A DNA stretch of 55,840 nucleotides from Gammaproteobacteria bacterium (GCA_003331585.1 QOPG01000009.1:1-55840), one strand, 5' to 3'. Counted from the first letter of the stretch, positions 37,443 to 49,718 are shown. Notes: generated by a model not told the origin, from the letters alone. Numbers and translations are program-made.

Positions 37443-38204
37443 ATGATCAATACTCAATTCAATATCCAAAAAAACAAAGACATCAATCTAAGCAATAAAA
37501 CGATTTTTATAACAGGCGCTACAGATGGAATAGGTAAAGCGCTATCTTTAAAAACAGCAAATTTAGGTGCCAAAATAATACTCAGCGGTAGAAGCAAGAA
37601 AAAACTTGAGAGCACTCATGATGAAATTCGGTCTAATAAAGATTGCATAGCACCGTCAATTGCTCTCCTAGATCTTGAGACAGCTGATGTTGAATCCTAT
37701 TTCAACCTATCAGAAACGATTTTAAAAAATTTCGATAAGATTGATGGTCTAGTTCATTGTGCAGGTATCTTGGGTGATAGAACGCCAATAGAGCAATATA
37801 AACCCGAAGTCTGGCAAAGAGTTATGCATGTTAATTTGACAGCGCCATTTGTTCTTACTCAAGCATTATTCCCTGCCCTAAGACTCTCAAATAATCCATC
37901 CATAATATTCACATCAAGTGATTATGCTAAAAATGGAAAGGCATTTTGGGGTGCTTACAGTGTCTCGAAGTTTGGGACAGAATCCCTAAGTCAAATTCTT
38001 GCCAACGAGAATGATCATAATTCAATGAGAGTTAATTGCATTAATCCAGGGCCAGTGAATACAAAAATGCGTTTAGCTGCATTTCCAGCAGAAAACAAAG
38101 AAAAAATAAAGTCCCCTGAGGATAAAGATATACTTGCGCCTTACGTCTATTTACTCAGTGACGCTAGCATCAATGTCTCAGGTAAAAGTATTAACGCTCA
38201 ATAG
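37443..38204 (+). CDS. yciK: short-chain dehydrogenase/reductase, YciK type
   Basis: A 253-residue classical SDR. The nucleotide-binding TGATDGIGKALS lies near residues 25-36, the CAGILG (NAG-like) turn near 107, the catalytic Ser in IIFTSSDYAKNG, and the YxxxK pair in WGAYSVSKFGTESL, followed by CINPGPVNT. The substrate is unknown for this family. It converges on rluB, whose coding end overlaps by 14 bp. Confidence 0.88.
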   Translation: MINTQFNIQKNKDINLSNKTIFITGATDGIGKALSLKTANLGAKIILSGRSKKKLESTHDEIRSNKDCIAPSIALLDLETADVESYFNLSETILKNFDKIDGLVHCAGILGDRTPIEQYKPEVWQRVMHVNLTAPFVLTQALFPALRLSNNPSIIFTSSDYAKNGKAFWGAYSVSKFGTESLSQILANENDHNSMRVNCINPGPVNTKMRLAAFPAENKEKIKSPEDKDILAPYVYLLSDASINVSGKSINAQ

Positions 38205-38934
38205 ATGACAGATTTTTTACCGAATCATATAAAGTCTTTACACCTGAATTATTGATACAAACATAAGAGCCAGGCTTAATTGTACGTAAAAGATTGATTG
38301 GTCCGAAGCTTATTCGCTTCAGTTTGCTTACTTTATATCCAATTTTTTCCCATAGACGCTTTACTTCATGATTTCTTCCTTCATTGAGAGATACCTCATA
38401 CCAAGAATTTAGTTTTTTTGATGACATGAATTTAACATCAGAAAAAGATGCCAATCCATCACTTAACATAACCCCTGTCTTTAAAAGGTCGATTTCACTT
38501 TTAGACGCCTTACCTGAAATTCTAGTCAAGTACTTTCTTATAATTCCTGAAGAAGGATGCATTAATTTATTTGCCAAATCGCCATCTGTTGTAAAAAGCA
38601 ATAGACCTGTTGTTGTTAAATCCAACCTTCCAATTGATATCCATCTTTGTTTGTCGAGTCTTGGTAGAGATTCAAACACGGTTTTTCTATTTTTTGGATC
38701 TTTTCTAGTTGTGATTTCATCATTTCTTTTGTTATAAATTAGATGCTTATGGGCTATTTTGACATTATCACATAAGATGATCTGATTATCTTTTTTTATA
38801 ATTTCTTGGCCACTGACTTTTACCCCTAATTTAGCTAATCGACCGTTAACCGTTATCCTCTCATTACGAATCCAGTGCTCAATTTTTCTTCGTGACGCAA
38901 TACCCATTGATGCAAGGTATTTTTGTAATCTCAT
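38191..38934 (-). CDS. rluB: 23S rRNA pseudouridine synthase (RluB/RsuA family)
   Basis: A 247-residue RsuA-family enzyme. An N-terminal S4 RNA-binding domain (MRLQKYLASMGIASRRKIE, about 1-50) is followed by the catalytic domain with D105 in SIGRLDLTTTGLLLFT, and GRNHEVKRLWEKIGYKV near 195. Location directly after scpA-scpB favours RluB (pseudouridine 2605 of 23S rRNA) over RluE/RluF. The C-terminal basic tail seen in some RluB proteins is short here. It overlaps the end of yciK on the opposite strand. Confidence 0.9.
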   Translation of the reverse strand: MRLQKYLASMGIASRRKIEHWIRNERITVNGRLAKLGVKVSGQEIIKKDNQIILCDNVKIAHKHLIYNKRNDEITTRKDPKNRKTVFESLPRLDKQRWISIGRLDLTTTGLLLFTTDGDLANKLMHPSSGIIRKYLTRISGKASKSEIDLLKTGVMLSDGLASFSDVKFMSSKKLNSWYEVSLNEGRNHEVKRLWEKIGYKVSKLKRISFGPINLLRTIKPGSYVCINNSGVKTLYDSVKNLSSIER

Positions 38935-38956
38935 CTTGATTTAATTGAATCCCAGC

Positions 38957-39739
38957 TTATTTTGGATCTAGGCTATTTGCATCTTCTTTTTGCTCACTAG
39001 AAGATGGGATATTTTCATTGGCTTCATCATGGATTAATTCTTCGAATTTAACCTCAGATATTTTTAAGGCACTCTCCATATCTTTGGAGGTTGATTCTTC
39101 TATATGACTTGAAAGTGTGCTTGAATTATCATCTAGTATCGGATTTACCTTAGGTTTTTCAACTTTTTCACTCACCTTTATATCATGAATGTCTAATTTT
39201 TCTTTTATGTCATCCCAGTCAGATAAATCTGATAATGGTGGGAGCTCATTAATGCTTTTTAGTCCAAAATAATCCAAAAAAGATTTTGTTGTACCAAACA
39301 TTTCAGGTCTGCCAGGGACATCTCTTTGGCCTGCAATATATATCCACTGCCTTTCCATTAGTGATTTAATGATGTTACTACTCACTGAAACACCTCTTAC
39401 CATTTCTATTTCACCCCTTGTAATAGGTTGTTTGTAGGCGATTAGTGCTAGTGTTTCGAATAAAGCTCGAGAATATCTTGGCGACCGCCATTCCCATAAC
39501 TTATCTAATTTTTTCGATGTTTCGGTTTTTATTTGAACTCGATATCCTGATGCAACTTCTATTAATTCAATATTTCTTGATAGATATTCTTGTTGTAATT
39601 TTTTGATGCATATCTTTATTGTCGATCGGTCGGGTTTATCAGTATCTTCAAATAAATCTAAAATTTTATCCAATTTTAATGGTTTATCCGAGGCAAGTAA
39701 TGCTGACTCGATAAAATACATAATGTCAGTCTGATTCAT
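38957..39739 (-). CDS. scpB: segregation and condensation protein B
   Basis: ScpB is the winged-helix kite subunit that works with ScpA and Smc in chromosome condensation. The first 180 of its 260 residues form two winged helices, with ESALLASDKPLKLDKIL, ALFETLALIAYKQPITRGEIE, VSVSSNIIKSLMERQWI and GRPEMFGTTKSFLDYFGLKS. A long acidic Ser/Glu-rich tail (about 190-260) is probably disordered. It follows scpA by 23 bp; Smc is encoded at 46003-49512. Confidence 0.96.
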   Translation of the reverse strand: MNQTDIMYFIESALLASDKPLKLDKILDLFEDTDKPDRSTIKICIKKLQQEYLSRNIELIEVASGYRVQIKTETSKKLDKLWEWRSPRYSRALFETLALIAYKQPITRGEIEMVRGVSVSSNIIKSLMERQWIYIAGQRDVPGRPEMFGTTKSFLDYFGLKSINELPPLSDLSDWDDIKEKLDIHDIKVSEKVEKPKVNPILDDNSSTLSSHIEESTSKDMESALKISEVKFEELIHDEANENIPSSSEQKEDANSLDPK

Positions 39740-39762
39740 CTTGTATCCCTCATTAAAATAAT

Positions 39763-40617
39763 TTACGTTTCTTTCTCTAGCTTACTTTCGGATTCATTTT
39801 GAACTGATGATGAAACTCTGATATGTAAAGGCGCGAATTCCTGATTTTGGACAACATCAATCATTGCGTCTTTCAATAGCTCTAGAATCGCCAAAAATGT
39901 TACTGCAACTCCAATTCTACCCTCATCAAGATCAAAAAGTTCAGAAAAATCTGTAAAATTTTCCGTGCCAATTTTTTTTATAATTTGGGACATTCTTTGT
40001 CTTACAGAGAGTGTTTCTCGCTCAAAATGTAGTTCAGAATTCAGTTCAGCCCTCTTAAGAACATCATGAAATGCTATTAATACCTCTTTTAATGTCACAT
40101 CGGGTAATCTTATTACCATCTCTTTATTTGGTGCATCTGCATTGGCAATATTAATATCTCTTTCTAATCTTGGTATTTCATCAAGATCTTCAGCTGCTTT
40201 CTTGAATCTCTCATACTCCTGCAGTCTTCTCACAAGCTCAGCTCTAGGATCCTCTTCCTCTTCTTCCAATTCTGGTCTAGGTAACAGCATCCTTGATTTA
40301 ATTTCAGCTAACATTGCTGCCATTAATAGATACTCACCAGCTAGTTCTAATTTAATCTCTTCCATTAGATTGATATAATCAATGTATTGCTTTGTTATAT
40401 CTGTAATAGGTATATCAAGAATATCAAGATTTTGCCGCCTAATGAGATAGAGTAGAAGATCCAATGGCCCTTCAAAGGCCTCTAAAAAAACTTTTAAGGC
40501 AAAAGGAGGTATGTATAGATCTTGAGGCAGCTCTGTGACTGGTTCGCCTTCGACAATTGCAAAAGGCATTTCATATTGTTTATTTATTTCGCTTTCGGCC
40601 TGAATATCAGAGGTCAT
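39763..40617 (-). CDS. scpA: segregation and condensation protein A
   Basis: ScpA is the kleisin that bridges the Smc heads. Visible are FEGPLDLLLYLIRRQNLDILDIPI near residues 50-75, YLLMAAMLAEIKSRMLLPRP near 105-125 and a C-terminal winged helix with GIGVAVTFLAILELLK-like sequence (here GRIGVAVTFLAILELLKD). I start at the ATG at 40617 giving 284 residues; an in-frame TTG two codons earlier is less likely. With scpB and smc present and no mukBEF in view, condensation follows the Smc-ScpAB type. Confidence 0.95.
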   Translation of the reverse strand: MTSDIQAESEINKQYEMPFAIVEGEPVTELPQDLYIPPFALKVFLEAFEGPLDLLLYLIRRQNLDILDIPITDITKQYIDYINLMEEIKLELAGEYLLMAAMLAEIKSRMLLPRPELEEEEEDPRAELVRRLQEYERFKKAAEDLDEIPRLERDINIANADAPNKEMVIRLPDVTLKEVLIAFHDVLKRAELNSELHFERETLSVRQRMSQIIKKIGTENFTDFSELFDLDEGRIGVAVTFLAILELLKDAMIDVVQNQEFAPLHIRVSSSVQNESESKLEKET

Positions 40618-40769
40618 ATACAAGTATTCTTAATAAGTCTGTAATATTGGTTTATAATCAACAAAATTAAATTAAAACCGTCAACTAGATAATACATCAA
40701 GATAAAACATTTAAATAGAACAGCAGAAATTTTTTAAAAAACAACTCATAGCAAACTACATAAAAAATA

Positions 40770-41300
40770 ATGGCCTTATTAATCGAATACATTCCAATAT
40801 TAATATTTTTAGCAGCATACTTTTCGGGAGGGATATTTTTTGCAACGAAAGCATTAATGATTGCGATGCCAATTGGATTTATAACGCAATGGTTTCTGAC
40901 AAAAGAAATTAACAAAATATATTTGGGCTCAACTGTTTTGGTTGTTGTTCTGGGTGGAGCCACATTGCTTTTTAAGAACCCAGTCTTTCTCTATTGGAAA
41001 CCTACTGTTCTGAATTGGTTGATAGCTCTGATATTCTTAGCAAGTCATTTTATTGGAAATAAAACCATTATAGAAAGGATGCTATCTAAATCATTGTCTT
41101 TAAGCTCAGGTAATTGGATAAAATTAAGTTATGGCTGGGTGCTCTTCTTCATAATAAGTGGCTCAGCTAATATATTTGTTGCGTATAATTTTTCTGAAGA
41201 ATTTTGGGTCAAATTTAAGTTATTTGGTTTGTTTGGATTGACTTTAATTTTTATAATACTGCAAACAATCTGGATAAGTTCTGTAGCAAAAAAAATATAA
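40770..41300 (+). CDS. yciB: inner membrane septation protein A family (YciB/IspZ)
   Basis: A 176-residue integral membrane protein with about five hydrophobic helices. Family signatures include PILIFLAAYFSGGIFFATKAL at the N terminus, then FLYWKPTVLNWLIALIFL and GWVLFFIISGSANIFVAYNF. In enteric bacteria YciB links cell-wall elongation and division machinery. It is divergent from scpA over 152 bp, where a TATAAT at 40653-40658 is visible, and is followed by a YciI-like gene after 13 bp. Confidence 0.93.
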   Translation: MALLIEYIPILIFLAAYFSGGIFFATKALMIAMPIGFITQWFLTKEINKIYLGSTVLVVVLGGATLLFKNPVFLYWKPTVLNWLIALIFLASHFIGNKTIIERMLSKSLSLSSGNWIKLSYGWVLFFIISGSANIFVAYNFSEEFWVKFKLFGLFGLTLIFIILQTIWISSVAKKI

Positions 41301-41313
41301 AAAAGGAAAAAGA

Positions 41314-41613
41314 ATGTGGTATGCAATTAATTGTAAAGATAAAGAAAATAGTCTTCAACTAAGAATGAAAACCAGAGAGTCTCACCTAGAAAGACTGAAT
41401 GAACTTTCTCTGGAAGGACGTATCCTTGTCGCTGGGCCAAATCCTAAGATAGATAATGAAAATCCTGGTGATCATGGATTTTCAGGAAGTTTAATTATTG
41501 CTGAATTTGACTCTTTGAATGAAGCTCAAGAATGGGCGGATAATGATCCTTATAATATTGCCGGCGTCTTTGAATCAATCGAAGTAAAGCCTTTCAAAAG
41601 AGTTCTTCCTTGA
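41314..41613 (+). CDS. YciI-family protein
   Basis: A 99-residue protein of the YciI / muconolactone isomerase-like ferredoxin fold: MWYAINCKDKENSLQLRMKT at the N terminus, RILVAGPNP, FSGSLIIAEFDSLNEAQEWA and DPYNIAGVFESIEVKPFK. The conserved His is H-rich region RESHLERL and the Asp in DPY. The enzymatic role of this family is unsettled. An AAAAGGAAAAAG ribosome site precedes the ATG, and its stop overlaps the next gene's TTG as TTGA. Confidence 0.9.
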   Translation: MWYAINCKDKENSLQLRMKTRESHLERLNELSLEGRILVAGPNPKIDNENPGDHGFSGSLIIAEFDSLNEAQEWADNDPYNIAGVFESIEVKPFKRVLP

Positions 41614-41876
41614 GTATTCAGCAAAGTATTAATGCATCACTCAAAGAGAGCTTTAATCCAACCGAGCTCATAATTAAAAATCAAAGTCATTTACATAAAA
41701 ATCATGATGAATATAGAGAAAACAGTCATTTTAGTGTAACTATTGTGTCAAAATGTTTCGAGGGTATATCAAGAATAAATAGACATAAAATGGTGTATAA
41801 TTCGCTTCGTGCACTTTTAAAAAAAAACATCCATGCTCTTAAAATTAAAGCAATGACACCTCAAGAATACAGCTAA
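41610..41876 (+). CDS. BolA-family protein (TTG start)
   Basis: An 88-residue class II KH-like BolA protein. SHFSVTIVSKCFEGISRINRHKMVYNSL contains the conserved FxG...RHxxVY pattern, followed by ALKIKAMTPQEY. The start is TTG within TTGA at the yciI-like stop, a classical coupling overlap; no ATG occurs before the conserved core. BolA proteins pair with monothiol glutaredoxins in Fe-S handling or act as regulators; which applies here cannot be seen. Confidence 0.9.
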   Translation: MSIQQSINASLKESFNPTELIIKNQSHLHKNHDEYRENSHFSVTIVSKCFEGISRINRHKMVYNSLRALLKKNIHALKIKAMTPQEYS

Positions 41877-41900
41877 CTAAAATAAAAAAAGGAAATAGCA

Positions 41901-42698
41901 ATGCAGTCCTTAGAAAATTTATATAAAAATAATAAATTAAAAACAATACTGATCTTATCTTCATTTTTATTTTTTACTTCACTAAAAAGTGAAACCATCA
42001 AAACGGTAAATGATGTCAATATTGACAGTATGATATTAGATATTTATATACAAAATAGGACACAACAACAACCTTCCCAAATTACTGCTGATCAGAGGCT
42101 TTTATTCTTAGAAGAGCTCACAGATGTCTATCTATTATCAACTCAAGATGACGCAATCGAACTGAATAAAGACCCAAGCATAAAAGCACAAATTGAGTTA
42201 CAAAACAGAATGTTAATTGCTCAAGCTTCAGCAAATAAATTTTTTTCAAGTATTAATATATCAGAGGAAGATATTCTAAATAATTATAATAATATGATCC
42301 AAAATAATCCTCAAAATGAATATAAGGCAAGTCATATACTTGTTGAATCCCAAAGTGAAGCTATCTCAATAATAGAGAAATTAAATAGTGGAGAGCAATT
42401 CAGTGAGCTCGCAAAAGAATATTCGATTGGTCCATCAGCATCAAATGGTGGGTCATTAGGTAATTTCTTTAGCCCAAATCAAATGGTCAAACCTTTTTCT
42501 GATGCAGTGCAATTACTCGCAAATAATGAATACTCAAAAACACCTGTTCAAACTGAGTTTGGGTGGCACGTTATATTGCGTGAAGATTCAAGGGAAACAA
42601 CTCCGCCAACTCTAGAGAGTGTAAAGCCGGAAATAGAGCAACAAATTAGACAAACTAAATTCCAAGAATATATAAATTTACTTAGAGATGAGATGTAA
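41901..42698 (+). CDS. periplasmic parvulin-type peptidyl-prolyl isomerase
   Basis: A 265-residue PpiC-like chaperone. A signal sequence (about 12-30, LKTILILSSFLFFTSLKSE) is followed by a SurA_N-like helical region and a rotamase domain at about 143-235: YKASHILVESQSEAISI, FSELAKEYSIGPSASNGGSLGNF, FGWHVILRE. It likely helps outer-membrane or periplasmic protein folding. An AAAAAAGGAAATAGCA ribosome site lies before the ATG. It is the last gene of yciB-yciI-bolA-ppi and converges on the DUF6502-like gene. Confidence 0.92.
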   Translation: MQSLENLYKNNKLKTILILSSFLFFTSLKSETIKTVNDVNIDSMILDIYIQNRTQQQPSQITADQRLLFLEELTDVYLLSTQDDAIELNKDPSIKAQIELQNRMLIAQASANKFFSSINISEEDILNNYNNMIQNNPQNEYKASHILVESQSEAISIIEKLNSGEQFSELAKEYSIGPSASNGGSLGNFFSPNQMVKPFSDAVQLLANNEYSKTPVQTEFGWHVILREDSRETTPPTLESVKPEIEQQIRQTKFQEYINLLRDEM

Positions 42699-42711
42699 CT
42701 AAAAATAGTTA
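42696..42711. terminator. short inverted repeat between convergent genes
   Basis: TAACTA-AAAA-TAGTTA forms a perfect 6-bp stem with a 4-nt loop that includes the parvulin stop codon and ends 2 bp before the opposing stop codon. There is no proper T-run on either strand, so it is at best a weak bidirectional terminator. Confidence 0.3.
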
Positions 42712-42713
42712 AA

Positions 42714-43262
42714 TTAATTAGGTATAAAACTATTTAATCTCGCATGAAAAATATCCTCATTAGAGTCATTTATTATCTTATTTTGCAAAAGGCGTATTTT
42801 TCCCTCTTTATTGATTTCAATTAGACCCAATCTTTCAAGCTCATGCATCACAGATTTTGGTGTAACATTTATCCTTGACTGTCCGACAAGCTTGCAAAAT
42901 GATGCGTTACCATCATCGTATGATAATAATTTTGGCAAAGAATCGTGATCATGAAAATTTTCATTGAAAATCCATAAATCTATTACTCTTTGGAGAGGTA
43001 AAACCACCTTTTCTTCCATGCTTTTTTCTTCTAGAAGCAATTTTTTAATTCTACTTACCTCTCGTCTGGATACACCTGTTGCAATCGAAATTCTTGAATT
43101 ATTTGCTAGCCTTTTCCTCTTTCCAAATCTTTTTGCTGCAATTGAAATATATACTTCTTTAGAAATTACACTAAAAGCCTTGTAGTTCACACCAAAAATC
43201 AAAAGAAGGTCTATAATTGGCTTAATTACTTGTTTAATTAATTTAGCTGATCTTTTTTGCAT
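42714..43262 (-). CDS. DUF6502-like protein with a helix-turn-helix
   Basis: A 182-residue protein of unknown function. The N-terminal part LIKQVIKPIIDLLLIFGVNYKAFSVISKEVYISIA and the following SRISIATGVSRREVSRIKKLL resemble DUF6502 proteins and contain a probable helix-turn-helix at about 54-75. A second possible winged-helix segment, VTPKSVMHELERLGLIEI, is near 130-150. It is shorter than the family members I recall. No membrane segment or signal. It lies 8 bp after ligA in the smc-zipA-ligA block. A DNA-binding regulatory role is only a guess. Confidence 0.7.
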   Translation of the reverse strand: MQKRSAKLIKQVIKPIIDLLLIFGVNYKAFSVISKEVYISIAAKRFGKRKRLANNSRISIATGVSRREVSRIKKLLLEEKSMEEKVVLPLQRVIDLWIFNENFHDHDSLPKLLSYDDGNASFCKLVGQSRINVTPKSVMHELERLGLIEINKEGKIRLLQNKIINDSNEDIFHARLNSFIPN

Positions 43263-43270
43263 GCTAACTT

Positions 43271-45977
<2,707 letters not shown>

Positions 45978-46002
45978 AAATTGATTCTCGTTTATCTACA
46001 AT

Positions 46003-49000
46003 TTAATTGGCAGTCATTTTAACAGCTTCATCAATATCTACTGACACTAATCTAGAGACTCCTGGTTCCTGCATAGTTACACCAGATAGCTGTTTTGCCA
46101 TCTCCATAGTAATTTTATTGTGAGTAATAAAAATAAATTGAACTTTTTTAGACATGTCATCAACAATCTCACAAAACCGATTAACATTAGTATCATCAAG
46201 TGGTGCATCTACTTCATCCAGCATGCAGAATGGAGATGGATTAAGCTCAAAAATAGCAAATACTAAAGCCACAGCTGTTAGGGCTTTTTCGCCACCTGAC
46301 AGTAAATTAATACTACTATTCCTCTTACCTGGAGGACGAGCCATAACTGTGACACCAGCAGTTAATAGATCATTACCAATCAACTCCATATAAGCCTGAC
46401 CTCCTCCAAAAAGTTTTGGAAATAATTTCTCGAAACCCGAATTAACTTTATTGAAGGTCTCTCTAAATCGAGATCTAGTTTCACTATCAATTTTACGAAT
46501 CGCACCCTCAAGAGTTGAAAGTGCACTATTTAGGTCATCTAATTGAGAGTCAAGATATTCCTTTCTTTCAGTATTTACATCTAGTTCATCTATCGCTGCA
46601 AGATTTATTGGCCCTAAACGATTTATTCTGGAAGTTATATTTTCCAGTTTCTCTGTTAATGACAATAATGTGTTGTCTTCAGATAATTCCTCAATAAGGT
46701 CTTTGTATTTATACTCAGTTTGACTTAATTGCTCCATGACTTCTTCCTCTCTGACTTCAATTCCATTGAGCGATTCTTTTGTTTCACTGAGCGAAGATCT
46801 TGACTCATTTACTTTTCTTTCAATTTCAAGACGGTTTTGATCGAATTGATTTATTTTTCCCTCGACGTTTTCCAATAATGTTCTAGCATGATTAAGATCT
46901 TTTTCAACTGATACTTTTACTTGAAGATGCTCTTCCAATAATTTTTTATTGTCAATGAGCGGTTGTTTATTTAAATCGATCTGTTCAAGAATCTCTTTCT
47001 TTCTGGATTGGAATAGTGTTTTTTGAGAAAGCATTCTATCTAAATTTTGAGAGGCAGATTGTTTCGATGTAATTTTGCTTTCATACTTAATCTGCATTTC
47101 TTGGTTATTACTTCGATCTTCTTCATACTGATTTCTAACTCTAGATAACTCATTATCAAGGTTGTCTTTTTGGATTTTTAGTTGATCTATTGTGCTTTTG
47201 ACTTCGCCTAATTTTTCTTCGAATTCCATAATCAAAACTTCCGATTTAGAAATATATTTTTCTATTTCAATGGTTTTAGAATTGATGACTTCAAGATTTT
47301 CGGCACCTTGTTCTTTATTTTTGTTAATCTGATTAAACTGAAGATCAAGATTATTTTTATTGTTTTTAATTTCAGCATTCTCATTTAAAAGCTTAGGTAA
47401 ATCTTTTTGCAATTCATCTTTTTTATGCTCATTCTCTTTTAGTTCATTTTTTATTTTGAATAGTTGTTTTTCATTATTCTTGTAGGATGAACTTAATTCT
47501 TTTAATTTAGAAGAAAGGTTTTTTATTTTATTTTCTCTTGAGATGGCATTATCTTTGGATGTATCAATATCTTTAAATATTCTTACCCACTCTTTACTGA
47601 CCCAAATTCCACTATTCGTAATAACAGATTCTCCCATTTCTAGGTCCTCGGATAACGAAATTGCTTGATCAATTGAATCAGCTATAAAAATATTTTCCAG
47701 CACTGAATAAATTGCATTTGGAGCATTCTTTATTTTTGATGCAAGTGTATTTTTCTTGATTTTTTCTTTATTAACACTTATATCATTTATGAATGTAATT
47801 TTTCCTGACGATAATTTCGAGCTGGCTTCAATTGCTCTCTGGATGCTATCAATTCTCAGTCCAGCTAAGTTTTCACCAAGAACCGTCTCAACGGCGAATT
47901 GCCACTCTTTTGATACCTCGATATCCTGTATGACTCGTTTATTCTTTTTGAATCCGTATTTCTTTATCCATCCCTTCAAGTCGTTATTTTTATCGGCTAG
48001 TGTAGTTTCTTGAAGTGCCATTAATTTGATTTGATCGTCTTCGATTTTTCTTAGTTCTATTTGTTGTTGATCTAATTTGTCAGCTAAAAGAGTTTCTTGA
48101 TTTCTTAATTCTTCAATGCGATGACTCTTGCTATCAATTGATTCTTGCAGGACGCTAATTTGAGAGTCACTCTTAATTAATTTTTCATTAGTCTGATTGA
48201 TATCTCGCTCTATGACATCTAGATCTATGGAGCAAAGCTCACTATCAATTTGTTGCTCGTTTTCTTTTAACTGAAAAAGCTCAATTTTAAGATTATCCAA
48301 ACGATTTTGCTCAATCGACTTATCTCTTGAAAACTCATTATTGATTAAATTTTCATTATCCCATTTTTGTTGCCATTTTTTTATTGCTTCTTCTGCATCA
48401 CTCAAGGATTTTTTCGACAATTCTTCTGCTTCTCTCGCGCGCTCAATATTTGGTGAAAGAAGCTCTAAATGTGACTCTAAACTTGTTATTTGTTCTTTAT
48501 CTTGAGAGATAAGATCTTCAATTTCTTTTTCATTTTCGTTCGCATTTTCTAGGTCTCTTTTTTGCCTTTCTTTTATTTCATTGGAGTATTCAATCGATTG
48601 TTCAAGTCTGCTGATTTCGGAGCCAACTTTATAATAATTTGCTTGCACAGCGTTGAAATTATCATTTTTTTCAGATTGGTCCGTTCGCAAACTTTCTATT
48701 TCAGCTTCAATTTTCCTTTGTTCGGCAATATTGGATTCTAAAATTAACTTTTTATCTGAGAATAATTTTTTTAGACTTTGAGCCTCATCATTAAGATCAC
48801 GTATTCTTATAGCTAAAATACTGGCTGATATTTGCCTTTCTTGATAACGCATTTGTTTATATCTTTCTGCTGTTTTGGCTTGCCGTTTTAGATGATTAAT
48901 TTGTTTTTCTACTTCATCAATAACATCCAACAGTCTATCTAGATTCTCTTTTGTTCTTCCAATTCTATTTGATGTCTCTTTTCTTCGTTCTTTATATTTA

Positions 49001-49512
49001 GATATTCCAGCTGCCTCTTCAATAAAAATTCTCATATCTTCTGGCTTGGCCTCAATCACTCTTGAAATCATACCTTGCTCAATTATTGAATAACTTCTTG
49101 GTCCAAGACCTGTTCCTAAAAAGATTCCTGTTATATCTTTTCTTCTACATCTAACACCATTTAAATAATAATTTGAAATACCATCTCTAGAGACGACTCT
49201 TCGAATTGAAATTTCATTGTATTTGGAATACTCACCTTTTATTGTAGATGAGGAATTATCGAAGAGGAGCTCTACTGTTGCTGCTCCAACAGGTTTTCTT
49301 GAACTTGAACCTTTGAATATAACATCAGTTATAGAGTCACCTCTCAACCTACTAGCAGAGCTTTCACCCATAACCCATCTTACAGCATCAATAACATTTG
49401 ATTTTCCACAACCATTTGGACCGACAACACCAACTAAGTTTGAGGGGAATGTTATGATTGTAGGATCTACAAATGATTTAAAACCAGAGAGTTTGATCTT
49501 ACTTAGCCTCAT
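46003..49512 (-). CDS. smc: chromosome partition protein Smc
   Basis: Smc is the ATPase of bacterial condensin. The 1169-residue protein has the N-terminal head with VVGPNGCGKSNVIDAVRWVMGE (Walker A), LGPRSYSIIEQGMISRVIEAK, a first coiled coil (about 165-500), a hinge (about 510-650, with GENLAGLRIDSIQRAIEAS), a second coiled coil, and the C-terminal head with NLLSGGEKALTAVALVFAIF and Walker B PFCMLDEVDAPLDDTN. I start at the ATG at 49512 (MRLSKIKLSGFKSFVDPT), the conserved N terminus, rather than an in-frame TTG six codons earlier. Confidence 0.97.
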   Translation of the reverse strand: MRLSKIKLSGFKSFVDPTIITFPSNLVGVVGPNGCGKSNVIDAVRWVMGESSASRLRGDSITDVIFKGSSSRKPVGAATVELLFDNSSSTIKGEYSKYNEISIRRVVSRDGISNYYLNGVRCRRKDITGIFLGTGLGPRSYSIIEQGMISRVIEAKPEDMRIFIEEAAGISKYKERRKETSNRIGRTKENLDRLLDVIDEVEKQINHLKRQAKTAERYKQMRYQERQISASILAIRIRDLNDEAQSLKKLFSDKKLILESNIAEQRKIEAEIESLRTDQSEKNDNFNAVQANYYKVGSEISRLEQSIEYSNEIKERQKRDLENANENEKEIEDLISQDKEQITSLESHLELLSPNIERAREAEELSKKSLSDAEEAIKKWQQKWDNENLINNEFSRDKSIEQNRLDNLKIELFQLKENEQQIDSELCSIDLDVIERDINQTNEKLIKSDSQISVLQESIDSKSHRIEELRNQETLLADKLDQQQIELRKIEDDQIKLMALQETTLADKNNDLKGWIKKYGFKKNKRVIQDIEVSKEWQFAVETVLGENLAGLRIDSIQRAIEASSKLSSGKITFINDISVNKEKIKKNTLASKIKNAPNAIYSVLENIFIADSIDQAISLSEDLEMGESVITNSGIWVSKEWVRIFKDIDTSKDNAISRENKIKNLSSKLKELSSSYKNNEKQLFKIKNELKENEHKKDELQKDLPKLLNENAEIKNNKNNLDLQFNQINKNKEQGAENLEVINSKTIEIEKYISKSEVLIMEFEEKLGEVKSTIDQLKIQKDNLDNELSRVRNQYEEDRSNNQEMQIKYESKITSKQSASQNLDRMLSQKTLFQSRKKEILEQIDLNKQPLIDNKKLLEEHLQVKVSVEKDLNHARTLLENVEGKINQFDQNRLEIERKVNESRSSLSETKESLNGIEVREEEVMEQLSQTEYKYKDLIEELSEDNTLLSLTEKLENITSRINRLGPINLAAIDELDVNTERKEYLDSQLDDLNSALSTLEGAIRKIDSETRSRFRETFNKVNSGFEKLFPKLFGGGQAYMELIGNDLLTAGVTVMARPPGKRNSSINLLSGGEKALTAVALVFAIFELNPSPFCMLDEVDAPLDDTNVNRFCEIVDDMSKKVQFIFITHNKITMEMAKQLSGVTMQEPGVSRLVSVDIDEAVKMTAN

Positions 49513-49659
49513 TTGTATAGCGTAATCCAAGCATTTTATTGATGTCTAATTGTAATGTATTTAGAAAAATAAAACGAATATTCATTGATGGAAATAAATA
49601 TATTTATAAATCTTAACCATAATTAATAATATATTACTTCCAACTCATTGATAGATGCG

Positions 49660-49665
49660 TATAAT
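49660..49665 (+). promoter_or_regulatory. candidate -10 box for dksA
   Basis: GCGTATAATGC contains a perfect TATAAT about 54 bp before the dksA ATG, giving a leader of roughly 47 nt. A weak TTCCAA lies 16 bp upstream as -35. The GC bases directly after the box are unusual in this AT-rich gap and recall discriminators of growth-rate-controlled promoters, but that reading is inference. Confidence 0.5.
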
Positions 49666-49718
49666 GCATTCGTTTCTAAATATTAATTATCACTCAAAAT
49701 TTATTCAAAGACAGAGTT

